Origin: Spirochaetes bacterium ADurb.BinA120
GTDB lineage: Bacteria; Spirochaetota; UBA4802; UBA5368
NCBI GenBank assembly: GCA_002069125.1
Contig: MVZN01000010.1
Location: 1 to 64,000, forward strand
Reading direction: 5' to 3'
Length of the DNA: 64,000 nt
The notes beneath the pieces are model-generated. The model did no database searches and had not been told where the DNA came from. It was given only the letters and a program-made list of their open reading frames with translations. Below, in pieces: positions 54,551 to 64,000 of the stretch. Every line of letters begins with the position of its first letter. Position 1 is the first letter of the stretch. The translations under genes and the position numbers were made by a program.

Positions 54551-55858
54551 CTAAAGCTTTCTTACGAAGAGGGTCATGCCCTTCGAACCGGTCACCGTCA
54601 CCCTGTCGTCGCGCTTTATCTCATCCTCCGAAACCGCGTTCCATATCTCGCCGTGGACGAACACCTTGCCCCCGGCCTTAAAATCGCGTATGGCCACGCC
54701 GGTTTCGCCTACCATCCCCTTCATGCCAGTGGTGACCTGGCCCCTGTGAGCAAGCACTACCGAGCGCACCACCACGAAGAAAAACGCCAGCAGAAACAAC
54801 ATCACGGCGATTATGGAGCGCATCGGAATCCGTCCGCCCGGCAGTGGCGAATCGAATAGGATCATGGAGCCGAAGATGAACGCGACTATCCCGCCAATGG
54901 TAAGCAGGCCATAGCTTGCAATCTTTAGCTCGAGTATGAAGAGCACGACCGCCAGGATGATGAGCGCGAGACCCGCAAGATTTATAGGAAGCACCCGAAC
55001 CGCCATGAGAAAGAGGAAGAGCGCGATGGCCCCCAGAACCCCCGGCACGATGAGCCCCGGGCTTTTAAACTCCATTCCGATGCCGGCCACCGCGATTATG
55101 AAGAGCAGAAACACCATCTGAGGGTCCGCGAAGTAATTGAGCATCTTCTCCTTCCAGTCCATTTCGAACGAAAGCGGCGCAACACCGGCCGTCGAGATGA
55201 CGACCACCGAACCGTTGACATCAACCCTTTTACCGTTTAGCTTTACGAGCAGGTCGTCCACGTCCTCGGCTATGATATCCACGATGCCGAGTCTGTGGGC
55301 CTCGAGATATGTGCTCGAAATGGCGTCGCGGATGGCGCGCACGGTCCAGTCGACGTTCCGCCTGCGCTTCTGCGCAAGGCTCTTGCCGTATGCTATGGTG
55401 TCGTTCAGCACCTTCTTTTCCATTATTCCGCCGGCCGGATTTCCCTGTTCGTCCTTCTGGCCGAAGTTCAGAAAGGGACTCACCGGATGCATGGCGCCGA
55501 TCTCGGTGCCCGGGGCCATGGCCGTAACGTGCGCGGCGAGCATGATGTATCCGCCCGCGGAGGCGGCCTGCGCCCCTTTCGGCGCGGTAAACACGACCAC
55601 CGGCGCTTCGGAGGAGAGGATGGACTTTATGATCTCTCGCATGGAGCCCATCAGTCCGCCCGGCGTGTCCATCTGTATGATGATGAAGCGCACATGGGCC
55701 TCGTTCGCTTTTTCTATCGATTTGACTACATGCTCGCCGATGATCGGGTTTACCGAGCCCTCGAGTTTTATGAGGGCGTAGCGGTCCGCCGCAAAAGACG
55801 GTGCGGCGAATGCCGTCGCAAAAAAAAGCGGCGCAATCCATGCTATGGCGGTTTTCAT
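54551..55858 (-). CDS. nfeD: NfeD-type membrane serine protease (long form)
   Basis: 435 residues. Signal peptide (about 1-23), a ClpP-class protease domain (about 25-225: QMDTPGGLMGSMRE, TAPKGAQAASAGGYIMLAAHV with the Ser of SAGG, and a later Lys), four to five transmembrane helices (about 245-370) and a C-terminal OB-fold NfeD domain (GMKGMVGETGVAI). This is the NfeD1b/1510-N long form, associated with slipin. The nearby promoter gives a leader of about 90 bases. Confidence 0.93.
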   Translation of the reverse strand: MKTAIAWIAPLFFATAFAAPSFAADRYALIKLEGSVNPIIGEHVVKSIEKANEAHVRFIIIQMDTPGGLMGSMREIIKSILSSEAPVVVFTAPKGAQAASAGGYIMLAAHVTAMAPGTEIGAMHPVSPFLNFGQKDEQGNPAGGIMEKKVLNDTIAYGKSLAQKRRRNVDWTVRAIRDAISSTYLEAHRLGIVDIIAEDVDDLLVKLNGKRVDVNGSVVVISTAGVAPLSFEMDWKEKMLNYFADPQMVFLLFIIAVAGIGMEFKSPGLIVPGVLGAIALFLFLMAVRVLPINLAGLALIILAVVLFILELKIASYGLLTIGGIVAFIFGSMILFDSPLPGGRIPMRSIIAVMLFLLAFFFVVVRSVVLAHRGQVTTGMKGMVGETGVAIRDFKAGGKVFVHGEIWNAVSEDEIKRDDRVTVTGSKGMTLFVRKL

Positions 55859-56244
55859 GATGTGTATCCTGTCTAAACGGTATCGCGGCGCCGGAAGCTC
55901 CTCGCCCGGCGAACGAACCGCATATTTTCCTCTCGAAAAGCCCCGTCAAGCCTGAATGTTACACATTTAAATGGGCGGTGTCAAGAAATAATGGCCCGGT
56001 CTAACCATGCCGTCGACGTTTTTATTCGGCCGGATTGCGTATAAACGGCGTCCATGCGGCCCCGAAATGGCCGATAATATCGATGATGGCGTGTAAATCG
56101 CGTTTCTTCCGGGCGGCCGCGTTCCGTTTCAGTGCGCCGTATAGGGTTTTTGTTACACGGATGCGCCGGTCCGCCTGTATGCGGGCGAATGTGCTTGCGC
56201 CCCGCACGGCCTCCGCATATAATCAGCCGGAAACGAGGGATAGC
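55859..56244. other. divergent intergenic region (nfeD / HEAT-repeat gene)
   Basis: 386 bases. It contains the nfeD promoter. A minus-strand frame at 56022-56207 (61 codons, starting MRGASTFARIQ) has an odd, protein-like end (IIDIIGHFGAAWTPFIRNP) but no ribosome binding site or recognised relative; it is left uncalled. The plus-strand side has GAGGGA before the HEAT gene. Confidence 0.5.
55956..55984 (-). promoter_or_regulatory. promoter of nfeD-slipin
   Basis: On the minus strand a perfect TTGACA (55984-55979) and TAACAT (55961-55956) with a 17-base spacer. A second TTGACG occurs about 30 bases closer to the gene but with a poor -10. Confidence 0.55.
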
Positions 56245-57417
56245 ATGAGAATTTCTTCCGTATGGATAAAAGCTCTGGTCCTTGTCGCCTTCATGGCGGC
56301 GGGACGGGGTGCGCCTTTGGCCCAGAAAGGGCCATCGAAGCCCGCGGCGGACAGGCCCGCAAAGGCTGTGGAGACTGCCGAGGAGAGGGAGCGAAAGCAA
56401 AAGGAAAAACAGGCCGAAAACGAGAAGAAGCGCGCCGAGTGGATAGAAAAAACCGTTCGTTTCGGCATCAACAAGGACCGCCGCGAGGCGATCAACATGA
56501 TACTCGGCATACGCGACGAATCGCTGAAAAACTCCCTGGGAGACCTGCTTATCGATGTCATACGAAACGAGACCGACCCGGAGGTAAAGGCCAGGGCGCT
56601 CACCGTGGCGGGCGACCTTAAAAACAGCCGGGCCGCTCCGGCCATGATGGAAGCGCTGGGCGACGACTCCGAGGACGTGCAGATCGCTGCGGTCAATTCG
56701 CTTAAAAACCTTCGGCACGAGCCGGCGCGGCAGGCCCTGGCCGAAAAGCTCAAGGCCCGCGACCTGTCGGCCGATTCGAACCTTACGGAAAGCCTCATCA
56801 CCGCGATGGGGGAATTCGGGGCGGAGGAGCTTGCCGGGTTCGCGAAAACGGCCATCAAGGACGTAAAGACCACCCGCACCATCCGCGGATCGCTGACCAT
56901 GTTCATGGGGCGGCTCGGCTCCGCCGCGCCAAGGGACTTCCTCGTCGAGCTTCTGAAAGACGAGGACGAGGACCGGGACGTGCGTGGATACGCGGCAAAC
57001 GCCCTGGCGAGGCTTGGAGCGAGGGAGGCCGCCAAGGACATCGACGCGGTGGTCGCAATAATCGAGTCCTATCCCTTCAAGAAGCGCAAGGAGTACTATA
57101 CGCTGTACATCTACTGTGTCGCGGCGATGGCGAAACTGGGCGACGAGAAGGCCTTCCCCCGCCTGATGGAAGCCCTTAAAAGCGACAACTCCATGGTGCG
57201 GCTTCGCGCCATACGACTCCTTAGGGACATGAAGGAACAAAGAACAATTGACATTTTAAAATACAAGCGCGACTATGACCCGAGTCCGGCGGTGCAAAAG
57301 GCCGCGCGCGAGGCCCTGGAGGAGATGGGGGTGCGCTCCGAGGAAGAAAAGACGCCGGGCGCGGCGCGAAGGCCCGAACGCGGAGAACCCGGCCCGGACG
57401 AGTCCTCCGAAAAATAA
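56245..57417 (+). CDS. exported HEAT-repeat protein
   Basis: 390 residues. Signal peptide (AFMAAGRGAPLA region), a highly charged coiled stretch (AEERERKQKEKQAENEKKRA), then HEAT-like repeats of about 31-37 residues (for example DPEVKARALTVAGDLKN, SEDVQIAAVNSLKNLRHE, DRDVRGYAANALARLG, NSMVRLRAIRLLRDM, SPAVQKAAREALEEMG) and a charged tail. A periplasmic scaffold by prediction. Start at 56245 with GAGGGA close upstream; a longer frame lacks a signal peptide. Followed after 14 bases by a small membrane protein gene. Confidence 0.83.
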   Translation: MRISSVWIKALVLVAFMAAGRGAPLAQKGPSKPAADRPAKAVETAEERERKQKEKQAENEKKRAEWIEKTVRFGINKDRREAINMILGIRDESLKNSLGDLLIDVIRNETDPEVKARALTVAGDLKNSRAAPAMMEALGDDSEDVQIAAVNSLKNLRHEPARQALAEKLKARDLSADSNLTESLITAMGEFGAEELAGFAKTAIKDVKTTRTIRGSLTMFMGRLGSAAPRDFLVELLKDEDEDRDVRGYAANALARLGAREAAKDIDAVVAIIESYPFKKRKEYYTLYIYCVAAMAKLGDEKAFPRLMEALKSDNSMVRLRAIRLLRDMKEQRTIDILKYKRDYDPSPAVQKAAREALEEMGVRSEEEKTPGAARRPERGEPGPDESSEK

Positions 57418-57431
57418 AACGGGAAACAACC

Positions 57432-57845
57432 ATGCGCAGCGCGACCCTTTTCGAAAAAAACCGTATTGTCGACAGGCTGAAGTCGGTGATGATTCTCTGC
57501 GCCTTTATCGCCGCCTCGGCGCTCGCCTCCGCTTTTCTGATGGATCTAATCGTTGCTCCGATAGCGCTTCTTGCCGTCGGCAACAGGGAGCTCTTCAATA
57601 TCATCGTAGCCTGGGCGGTGCGCCTGGGGTTAACAGGCGCGCTCATATATCTCTTCGTTCGAAGGATATGCGCCATGCGCCAAGACGGCCACTCGGGCGG
57701 CAGTGTGGCGCTGTATATGTGCGCCAGGCCCCTGCGGGCGGCCGGGCTGGTCCTTTCCCTGATGGCGGTTTCTACAGCGGTGATCGCGCTCATCTATCTT
57801 TTGTTCAGCTATAACTACTATTTTATATACAAAATCTCTAACTGA
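57432..57845 (+). CDS. small membrane protein of unknown function
   Basis: 137 residues with about three to four hydrophobic segments (about 20-45, 47-80, 100-130). No family recognised. GGGAAACA before the start is a weak ribosome binding site. It sits in line between the HEAT gene and the AXE1-fold gene (14-base gaps on both sides), so an operon is likely. Confidence 0.7.
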   Translation: MRSATLFEKNRIVDRLKSVMILCAFIAASALASAFLMDLIVAPIALLAVGNRELFNIIVAWAVRLGLTGALIYLFVRRICAMRQDGHSGGSVALYMCARPLRAAGLVLSLMAVSTAVIALIYLLFSYNYYFIYKISN

Positions 57846-57859
57846 CCGGACTCCGAGCA

Positions 57860-58792
57860 ATGCCTGTAACGGGCGATTTCGACCGCTTCTTCCCGCACCT
57901 GCCACCCTTCGACCGGCAGGAGGATTTCGACGCCTTCTGGAAGGGTTCCATTTCCGAGTTAAGGAAGATTCCCATGGAACCTTCGTTCACCCCGATCAAT
58001 TCCCCGCGCTCTCCGTTCAACCGTTTCGAGGTGACGTTCAGGGGGATGTTCCGCTCGACGTTGACCGGAAGCCTGCTGGTCCCAGCCGGAAGACGAAAGG
58101 CCAGGGCGGTCATCATCATCCACGATTACAACAGGCCCGATCCCTATGCCGGGTATCCGCTTGACGAAAAGGCCGCCTACTTCTTCCTGCGCCTGCGCGG
58201 CCACGGAGAGACGTCCGGCGCCTTGACCGAAAAAAGCCCGGGCTATTTGGTCGATTCCATCACCGACATTTATGGCTATTATATGCGCGGAGTGTACCTT
58301 GACGCCTACCGCGCCATCGACGTTTTACGATTGAACGACCGTCTGGACTGCGGCGCGATGGGCCTCATGGGAAAGGGCATGGGAGCCGCGGCCGCGCTCT
58401 TCGCCGCGGCCAATACGGGCCGTCCGACCGCCCTTGTGCTCGACACACCCTCGTTCGCCCACCTCGGCGAGAGCCAGAACATCTCCACCAGCGAGGCTAC
58501 CGCCGAGATAAACGAATACCTTTCGCTTCAAAGGGCCAGGAAAAGGCTCGTCAAAAAAAACCTTTCCTATTTCGACGCAATCAATTTCGCCGACCGCATC
58601 ACCGGTCCGACGCTCGCGACCGTCGGATTTAAGGACACCGAATCGCCGCCGCAGTGCGTCTTCGCCCTCTTCAATCACCTGAAATGCGACAAGACGATCG
58701 AGGTTTATCCGGACGACGGAAACGACGCCGGCGGCGCCGCGCAGTTCGAAAAATCCGTTCGCTGGATGGTGGAAACGCTTGAATCACTTTAA
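57860..58792 (+). CDS. AXE1-family alpha/beta hydrolase lacking nucleophile and histidine
   Basis: 310 residues matching acetyl-xylan esterase/cephalosporin-C deacetylase (AXE1) proteins throughout: RLRGHGETSG, DAYRAIDVLRL, YFDAINFADRI and VGFKDTESPPQCVFALFN. The nucleophile elbow, GxSxGG in active members, reads GKGMG (171-175), with Gly173 in the serine position. The catalytic Asp259 remains, but the histidine loop reads YPDDGNDAGG, with Asn288 where YxxxGHE has His. No esterase activity is expected unless another residue substitutes. Last gene of the HEAT-membrane-AXE1 group; no carbohydrate genes nearby. A binding or regulatory role is possible. Confidence 0.85.
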   Translation: MPVTGDFDRFFPHLPPFDRQEDFDAFWKGSISELRKIPMEPSFTPINSPRSPFNRFEVTFRGMFRSTLTGSLLVPAGRRKARAVIIIHDYNRPDPYAGYPLDEKAAYFFLRLRGHGETSGALTEKSPGYLVDSITDIYGYYMRGVYLDAYRAIDVLRLNDRLDCGAMGLMGKGMGAAAALFAAANTGRPTALVLDTPSFAHLGESQNISTSEATAEINEYLSLQRARKRLVKKNLSYFDAINFADRITGPTLATVGFKDTESPPQCVFALFNHLKCDKTIEVYPDDGNDAGGAAQFEKSVRWMVETLESL

Positions 58793-58977
58793 GGGGCGCG
58801 CCGATTAAGGGGCCGAACGGTCGAGGCACGCTCCCGCCGCCATGCCGGGGGGCGAGGCCGTCGGCATTCCCGTGCTCCGCGGGATGTGGAATATAATCGC
58901 GCGGGAAAAACTCCTTTATTCACGATTTGTTTCGGGCGCGGCGGACCGCGAACGCCTCCGGGCCAGGGCGGCCAGGC

Positions 58978-61023
58978 TCAGGGGACAAAATACCCGCCCC
59001 ACTCCGTGCCCTTCTGGCCGCGGTAGTCGACCTCTATGCGGACGTCGGACCACCAGCCTTTAAGGGCGGGCGACTTGAACGTGGAATAGACCACGACATA
59101 GCGGTACTCCTCGCCGTTACGGATGCGGTCGTATATGCCTCTCAGGCCGTCCATCTCGCGGGTTGCGTATATCGACCCGCCCGTTGCCGCGGCGATACGG
59201 GAGAGAGAGGGGTCCTTCGCGCCGAGGCTGATGATGAAAACCGGAACGTGATGGCTTTTCGCGTAATCTATTACGACCTTCTCCGAATAGCGGGCAAACG
59301 AGCCATCGGCCTCGCGGCCGTCGGTAACGAGGATTACGCCGCGGCGGTTCACTTTCGGCGCGACGTCGGAGATGGCGTTGTAGAGCGCCTTTCCGATGTC
59401 CCTGCCCTCACCGTAGGAGCGCTCCTTGAGTGCCCTGAGGGCCCTCCGGCGGCTCCAGTCGAAGTCGTTCTCGGTGCGGTAATCATCGTTGAAGCCGGCC
59501 ACCTTGAGCGAATCGTTTTTCCGCATCTTCTTTAAAATGAACTCGGCGACCCATGGTATGTCGTTGTGGTAAGCGCCCATGGCGCGGGAGCGGTCCACGC
59601 ACAGCACCATGGCTGCCGAGGGCGCCCTGTCCCTGAGGTAATCGACGTAGATGCCGGACGGACGGGCGCCGTCCTCCACGACGGAGAAGTTGTCCCGCGT
59701 CAGTCCGTACAGGGGCCTTCCCGACCGGTCGCGTACGTTCAAATAAAGCGCCACTACCGGAAATTTGCGCGTATCGATCGAGGCTATCTCGAGGTCGTAA
59801 TTCGAGTAGCGCCGCTCCAGCGGCGAGAAGATGAAAAGGCTCTCCTGAAGATAGTCCAGACAGTACAGAAACCCGTCGCGGTCGAAGAGCCCTGCGTACG
59901 ACCGGCGAAACGAGCGTTTGCCCCCATCCCAGGAGGAGAAGGCTGCCGCGTTTTTATTGGCTATGTCGTAGAAAATCAGCCCCCTTTTCTCGTCGGCAAG
60001 CACGAGCGACGAACCGTGAAGCGTTACGCCTCTCGGCCGTTCGCTGCCCTCCACGGAGAGGTTCTCCAGGAAGTTGCCGGAATCGTCGAAAACGGCCACT
60101 CTGTTGTTCCCCGTGTCGGCAACGTACACCCGCTCCCTGTCCGCCGCGCAATCCGAGGGCTTGTCGAGCTCTCCCTCGTATTTGCCCTGCCTGCCGAAGG
60201 AAAGTATAAACTTCCCGTCACCGTCGAACTTCTGCACCCTGTGGTTTCCCGAATCGACCACGTAAAGGCGCCCTGCGGGGTCGAAGCACACCCCCTGCGG
60301 GCCGTGAAACAGCCCCTCGCCGCTTCCCGCCGAGCCGAAGGTCTTAAGTATCTTCAACGACTCGTTCATGAGGTATACGCAGTCGCGTCCGAAATCGGTG
60401 ACGGCTATCCTGCCTCCGAAGTGGTCGATTCCGTACAGCCTGCTCTCCAGAGACGGAGAGAAGGAGTCTATCCCCTGCCTGTTCGGATCGATCTTGACGA
60501 GCTTTCCCGAGGAGAAGGAGGTGATGTAGGCGTTGCGCCCGGCGTCCACCGCGACGTCAACGGGATTCGGAAAGCGGAAGCGCTTCATTCCGGCCGAGGC
60601 GTACTCGTCGGCCAGGACGAACTCCCCGGAGCGTCCCGGCGCGAAGAGCCCTCCTTCGCGGAAGCGGATGGCGTCTATTTTAGCCCGGACCGGCGCGTTG
60701 TCGGGCGACTCTTCGGCCAGGGTTTCCCATTCGCCCAGAGCCTCCTCGGTGAAGCCCGCCAGGCGGTACGATCGAGCCAGGTATTCGCGAGCCGTATAGT
60801 AATCGGGATGGATGGAGAGCGCCCTGCGAAAGAACTCGACCGAGGCGAGATAGCGCATATTGTTGAAATGAATCATTCCCTGGCGGAACTCTTCCTTGGC
60901 GCGCTCGAAACGCGCCAGGTCGCGCGATTGGGCCGCGGACGGGGCCCCGGAGAGGAGGACAAGGACGGCCGCGGCCGCCGCCGCAAGACGCGCCGGGATG
61001 GTCGTGCCGAAAGGCATGCTCAT
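58978..61023 (-). CDS. exported TPR-NHL-VWA protein
   Basis: 681 residues. Signal peptide (AAAAAAVLVLLSGAPSAAQ), TPR-like helices (about 35-110), NHL propeller repeats (about 140-400; FHGPQGVCFDPAGRLYVVDS, ELDKPSDCAADRERVYVADT), then a VWA domain (about 460-660). The VWA metal site reads VDRSRAMG instead of DxSxS, though the later VTDGREADGS aspartate is kept, so metal binding may be weakened. Resembles large spirochaetal or myxobacterial periplasmic proteins. Convergent with the AXE1 gene and located downstream of uvrA on the same strand. Confidence 0.85.
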   Translation of the reverse strand: MSMPFGTTIPARLAAAAAAVLVLLSGAPSAAQSRDLARFERAKEEFRQGMIHFNNMRYLASVEFFRRALSIHPDYYTAREYLARSYRLAGFTEEALGEWETLAEESPDNAPVRAKIDAIRFREGGLFAPGRSGEFVLADEYASAGMKRFRFPNPVDVAVDAGRNAYITSFSSGKLVKIDPNRQGIDSFSPSLESRLYGIDHFGGRIAVTDFGRDCVYLMNESLKILKTFGSAGSGEGLFHGPQGVCFDPAGRLYVVDSGNHRVQKFDGDGKFILSFGRQGKYEGELDKPSDCAADRERVYVADTGNNRVAVFDDSGNFLENLSVEGSERPRGVTLHGSSLVLADEKRGLIFYDIANKNAAAFSSWDGGKRSFRRSYAGLFDRDGFLYCLDYLQESLFIFSPLERRYSNYDLEIASIDTRKFPVVALYLNVRDRSGRPLYGLTRDNFSVVEDGARPSGIYVDYLRDRAPSAAMVLCVDRSRAMGAYHNDIPWVAEFILKKMRKNDSLKVAGFNDDYRTENDFDWSRRRALRALKERSYGEGRDIGKALYNAISDVAPKVNRRGVILVTDGREADGSFARYSEKVVIDYAKSHHVPVFIISLGAKDPSLSRIAAATGGSIYATREMDGLRGIYDRIRNGEEYRYVVVYSTFKSPALKGWWSDVRIEVDYRGQKGTEWGGYFVP

Positions 61024-61082
61024 GGGTGGAAGTCCGGAAAGCTTTTCATCGCGTCATCCCTCCTTCCCATTATCGTCTTATG

Positions 61083-63899
61083 TCACTTTTTTTTCAAGAC
61101 AGATTTAAGGTATTTTCCCGTGTACGACTTCTCGGAGGCGGCGACCTCCTCGGGGGTGCCGCTTGCCACCACGGACCCGCCACCGTCACCACCCTCGGGC
61201 CCCAGGTCGAGCACCCAGTCGGCGTTCTTGATTACGTCCAGGTTGTGTTCTATGACTATAACCGTATTGCCCCGCTCCACCAGCGATGAGAGCACCTCGA
61301 GGAGCCTGCGTATGTCGTCGAAGTGCAGGCCCGTGGTGGGTTCGTCGAGTATGTAGATGGTCCTCCCGGTGGCCCGCCGGGAGAGCTCGGTGGAGAGCTT
61401 TATGCGCTGCGCCTCTCCTCCGGAAAGCGTTGTGGCGGGCTGCCCGAGCTTGATATATTCGAGCCCCACCCGGTGAAGGGTCTCGAGTTTCGAACGCACG
61501 GCCGGAATGTTCTCGAAAAAGGCGAGCGCCTCCTCCACCGTCATGTCGAGGATCTCGAAGATGTTCCTGCCCTTGTAGCGCACCTCCAGGGTCTCATGGT
61601 TGTAGCGCTTGCCCTTGCACACCTCGCAGGTTACGTAGACGTCGGGCAAAAAGTGCATCTCTATTCGTTTTATACCGTCGCCCTCGCAGGCCTCGCAGCG
61701 CCCTCCGGACACGTTGAAGGAGAAACGGCCCGGGCGGTAACCCCGCACCTTCGATTCTGGAAGCTGGCTGTAGAGCTCCCTTATCGGCGTAAAGAGGCCG
61801 GTATAGGTCGCGGGATTGGAGCGGGGGGTTCTCCCTATGGGCGATTGGTCGATATCGATCACCTTGTCGATATGCTCCACCCCGGAGATCTTATCGAAGG
61901 CGCCCGGATGCTCCTTCGATTTCATGACCAGCGACGACAGCGCCCGGTAGAGCACCTCGATGACGAGCGTCGACTTGCCCGATCCCGAAACTCCGGTAAC
62001 GCACGAGAACACCCCCAGGGGAAAGGATACGTCGATCTTTCTAAGGTTATTCTCGCGCGCCCCCTTTATCTCGATGAAGCCGCGCGGCTTTCTTCGCCTG
62101 GCAGGCAGGGGAATGCGCTCCTTCCCCGAAAGATAACGCCCGGTGAGCGATTTTTCGTCCGCGGCGATCGCGTCGGGTGTGCCGGCCGCGACCACGTAGC
62201 CGCCGTCGAGACCCGCCCCGGGTCCGAGGTCCACCACGAAATCGGCGGCGCGGATCGTCTCTTCGTCGTGCTCCACGACTATGACCGTGTTGCCCAGATC
62301 GCGCAGGTATTTGAGCGTCGCGAGCAGGCGCTGATTGTCGCGCTGGTGCAGGCCGATGCTCGGTTCGTCCAATATGTAAAGCACGCCCATGAGGCTCGAG
62401 CCTATCTGTGTAGCCAGGCGAATGCGCTGCGCCTCGCCGCCCGACAGCGTCCCCGCCGCGCGGTCCAGCGAGAGGTATTCTATCCCCACGTCGTTTAGAA
62501 ATCCGAGGCGTTTGCGGATCTCCTTAAGCACCTGGGCGGCTATAAGCGCCTCGGTCTCGCCAAGCTTTATATTTTCGAAAAAGGCGGCCGCCGTTTTTAT
62601 CGACATGGCCGATATCTCGTCGATTGACCTCCCCGCCACGCGAACGAAAAGGCTCTCGACCCTCAGGCGCTTGCCTCCGCACTCGTCGCAGACGCTGTTG
62701 GACATGAACCTTTCCATCCATTCGCGCATATCCTCGGACTTCGTCTCGCGGTAGCGCCGCTCCATGTTTGGGATGACCCCTTCGAAGGAGCGCGTAAACC
62801 TGAACTCGGCATTGTCGCGCTTGATGTCGAAATCGATCTTCCGGTTTCCGGAGCCGAAGAGGATGATGTCCCGGATTTTTTTAGGGAGCTTTTTCCAGGG
62901 GGTGCCGGCGTCGAATTTAAGGTTCTTTTCGAGTGTTTCGATCTGTTCCCGGTACCAGTAGCTTGTGGTCTTGCCCCACACCTCGAGCGCGCCGTCATAG
63001 AGGGACTTGTCAGGGTCCGATACGATCAGCTCCGGATCGAAGCTCATGATGAAGCCAAGGCCGCTGCATTTGGGGCACGCGCCGTAGGGATTGTTGAACG
63101 AGAACATGCGCGGAGAGAGCTCCGGAATTGAAATGCCGCACTCCGGACACGAGAGGCTTGTTGAGTAAAGGCGCTCTTCGCCCTCGACGTCGGCGATAAG
63201 AAGCCCCGCGGCAAGGCCGATCGCCGTTTCCACCGAGTCGGCCACTCGTGAGCGCACACCTTCTTTAATCACTATTCGGTCTACGACGATCTCTATATTG
63301 TGCTTCTTGTTCTTTTCGAGCCTTATCTCCTCCTCGAGCTCTCTGGTCTCGCCGTTTACGCGCACACGGGTAAAGCCGTTTTTTCGCGCCGCGGCGAAGC
63401 GGTCCTCGTGCTCGCCCTTGCGTCCGCGCACTACGGGGGCGAGAATTTGCAGGCGGGTCCCCTGGGGAAGGGTCAAAATCGATTCGACGATCTGATCCAC
63501 GGATTGCGAGGCGATGCGCCTGCCGCATTTATGGCAGTGCGGTACGCCGACTCGCGCGTAGAGCAGGCGCAGATAATCGTGGATTTCGGTAACTGTGCCC
63601 ACGGTGGAGCGCGGGTTTCGGTGGGTTGTCTTTTGCTCGATCGAGATGGCGGGCGAAAGGCCGTCGATAAAGTCCACGTCGGGCTTTTCCATCACCCCCA
63701 GAAACTGGCGCGCGTACGCCGAAAGCGATTCGACGTATCGCCTCTGCCCCTCGGCGTAGATTGTGTCGAAGGCGAGGGAGGATTTGCCGGAACCGGAAAG
63801 CCCGGTGACCACCACCAGGGCGTCCCTGGGCAGGTCTATCGAGATGTTCTTGAGATTGTGCTCGCGAGCCCCCCGTATTCGTATAACCCGACGGCTCAT
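61083..63899 (-). CDS. uvrA: UvrABC system protein A
   Basis: 938 residues, full length. Two ABC ATPase halves: Walker [13 protein letters not shown] (about 32) and [15 protein letters not shown] (about 640); signature LSGGEAQRI twice; zinc-finger cysteines at CPECGISI...CPKCSG and CEACEGDGI...CEVCKGKRY. Start at 63899 ([15 protein letters not shown]), overlapping the stop of the upstream gene by ATGA. UvrA scans for bulky lesions and loads UvrB. uvrB and uvrC are not in the window, and no LexA box could be checked because the promoter lies outside. Confidence 0.98.
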   Translation of the reverse strand: MSRRVIRIRGAREHNLKNISIDLPRDALVVVTGLSGSGKSSLAFDTIYAEGQRRYVESLSAYARQFLGVMEKPDVDFIDGLSPAISIEQKTTHRNPRSTVGTVTEIHDYLRLLYARVGVPHCHKCGRRIASQSVDQIVESILTLPQGTRLQILAPVVRGRKGEHEDRFAAARKNGFTRVRVNGETRELEEEIRLEKNKKHNIEIVVDRIVIKEGVRSRVADSVETAIGLAAGLLIADVEGEERLYSTSLSCPECGISIPELSPRMFSFNNPYGACPKCSGLGFIMSFDPELIVSDPDKSLYDGALEVWGKTTSYWYREQIETLEKNLKFDAGTPWKKLPKKIRDIILFGSGNRKIDFDIKRDNAEFRFTRSFEGVIPNMERRYRETKSEDMREWMERFMSNSVCDECGGKRLRVESLFVRVAGRSIDEISAMSIKTAAAFFENIKLGETEALIAAQVLKEIRKRLGFLNDVGIEYLSLDRAAGTLSGGEAQRIRLATQIGSSLMGVLYILDEPSIGLHQRDNQRLLATLKYLRDLGNTVIVVEHDEETIRAADFVVDLGPGAGLDGGYVVAAGTPDAIAADEKSLTGRYLSGKERIPLPARRRKPRGFIEIKGARENNLRKIDVSFPLGVFSCVTGVSGSGKSTLVIEVLYRALSSLVMKSKEHPGAFDKISGVEHIDKVIDIDQSPIGRTPRSNPATYTGLFTPIRELYSQLPESKVRGYRPGRFSFNVSGGRCEACEGDGIKRIEMHFLPDVYVTCEVCKGKRYNHETLEVRYKGRNIFEILDMTVEEALAFFENIPAVRSKLETLHRVGLEYIKLGQPATTLSGGEAQRIKLSTELSRRATGRTIYILDEPTTGLHFDDIRRLLEVLSSLVERGNTVIVIEHNLDVIKNADWVLDLGPEGGDGGGSVVASGTPEEVAASEKSYTGKYLKSVLKKK

Positions 63900-64000
63900 A
63901 TCAGGGTGATGTTGGTGGAGCCGCACATGGGGCAGACGACGTCTATCTCCTCGTCGTCCTCGAGCCGGTTTTTCTTTTTGATTATGACGTCCTCCCAGCG
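63896..64000 (-). CDS. partial gene: C-terminus of a zinc-ribbon protein
   Basis: The last 34 codons are visible, running off the window edge: ...[22 protein letters not shown] with a final [12 protein letters not shown]. The stop TGA overlaps the uvrA ATG, so the two are translationally coupled. The CPMC pair may be half of a zinc ribbon. The identity cannot be told from this fragment. Confidence 0.7.
   Translation of the reverse strand, partial: RWEDVIIKKKNRLEDDEEIDVVCPMCGSTNITLI

Noticed and set aside
56022-56207. 61-codon minus-strand frame between nfeD and the HEAT gene
   Set aside because: The C-terminal end looks protein-like, but there is no ribosome binding site, no relative I recognise and no supporting context.
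59566-61356. 596-codon plus-strand frame antisense to the NHL-VWA gene
   Set aside because: Composed of antisense codons of a well-supported minus-strand protein; no family motif and no ribosome binding site. Typical of GC-rich DNA.

Overview
The window is a GC-rich stretch of bacterial chromosome, almost entirely coding, with about 57 protein genes and one tRNA. Lipoproteins, outer-membrane beta-barrels and periplasmic TPR/SPOR proteins show a diderm cell. The mixture of McsA-McsB-ClpC, a STAS/PP2C signalling pair, YlbF, a CoxD/CoxE pair, a PTS-IIA/zinc-ribbon protein and large TPR/NHL proteins is most reminiscent of an uncultured Spirochaetota-like lineage. That placement is inference: there is no rRNA here and no search could be run.

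Layout. 1-2600: an Ogg2-type DNA glycosylase, then a 1.5-kb unit carrying a DUF4143-type AAA ATPase with one in-frame stop. The unit is bracketed by a 45-bp direct repeat that duplicates the 3' end of the glycosylase gene. tRNA-Pro(GGG) follows. 2.9-9.2 kb: a PTS-IIA/zinc-ribbon protein, then on the minus strand mcsA-mcsB-clpC-cls, without ctsR. 9.5-14.3 kb: a tight plus-strand cluster (YvlD-like membrane protein, ATP-grasp ligase, two methyltransferases), then an outer-membrane barrel behind a perfect palindromic operator and a toxin gene remnant. 14.2-17 kb: nnr and a lipoprotein. 17.2-31.4 kb: acyl-CoA dehydrogenase, argJ, an outer-membrane protein, argD-argF-argG, an acyl-CoA-dehydrogenase-like protein, CoxD/CoxE, two histidine-kinase proteins and a STAS protein.

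31.4-41 kb is a minus-strand block: SpoIIE-type phosphatase, TPR protein, lipoprotein, AmmeMemoRadiSam A and B proteins, split coaB/coaC, mutL and a sirtuin. 41-53.4 kb is mainly plus: ylbF, a 55-residue Cys-rich membrane protein (minus), ssb, glpQ-like (minus), a CorC-like CBS protein, recO, purB, a CaiB-type CoA transferase, miaB (apparently CTG start), a TPR-SPOR protein and mutS. 53.4-64 kb: a tandem-repeat locus, slipin/NfeD, a HEAT protein, an AXE1-fold pseudoenzyme, an NHL-VWA protein, uvrA and the end of a zinc-ribbon protein.

The genes join into recognisable modules: DNA repair (ogg, mutL, mutS, recO, uvrA, ssb), arginine synthesis (argJ, D, F, G; argH not seen), protein quality control (McsA/McsB/ClpC, NfeD/slipin), and signalling (two kinase proteins, STAS and PP2C). 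No CRISPR array, prophage or intact insertion sequence was seen. The least ordinary items are the repeat-flanked ATPase unit, the ATP-grasp/methyltransferase cluster, the two probable pseudoenzymes, the non-canonical miaB start and the repeat locus after mutS.
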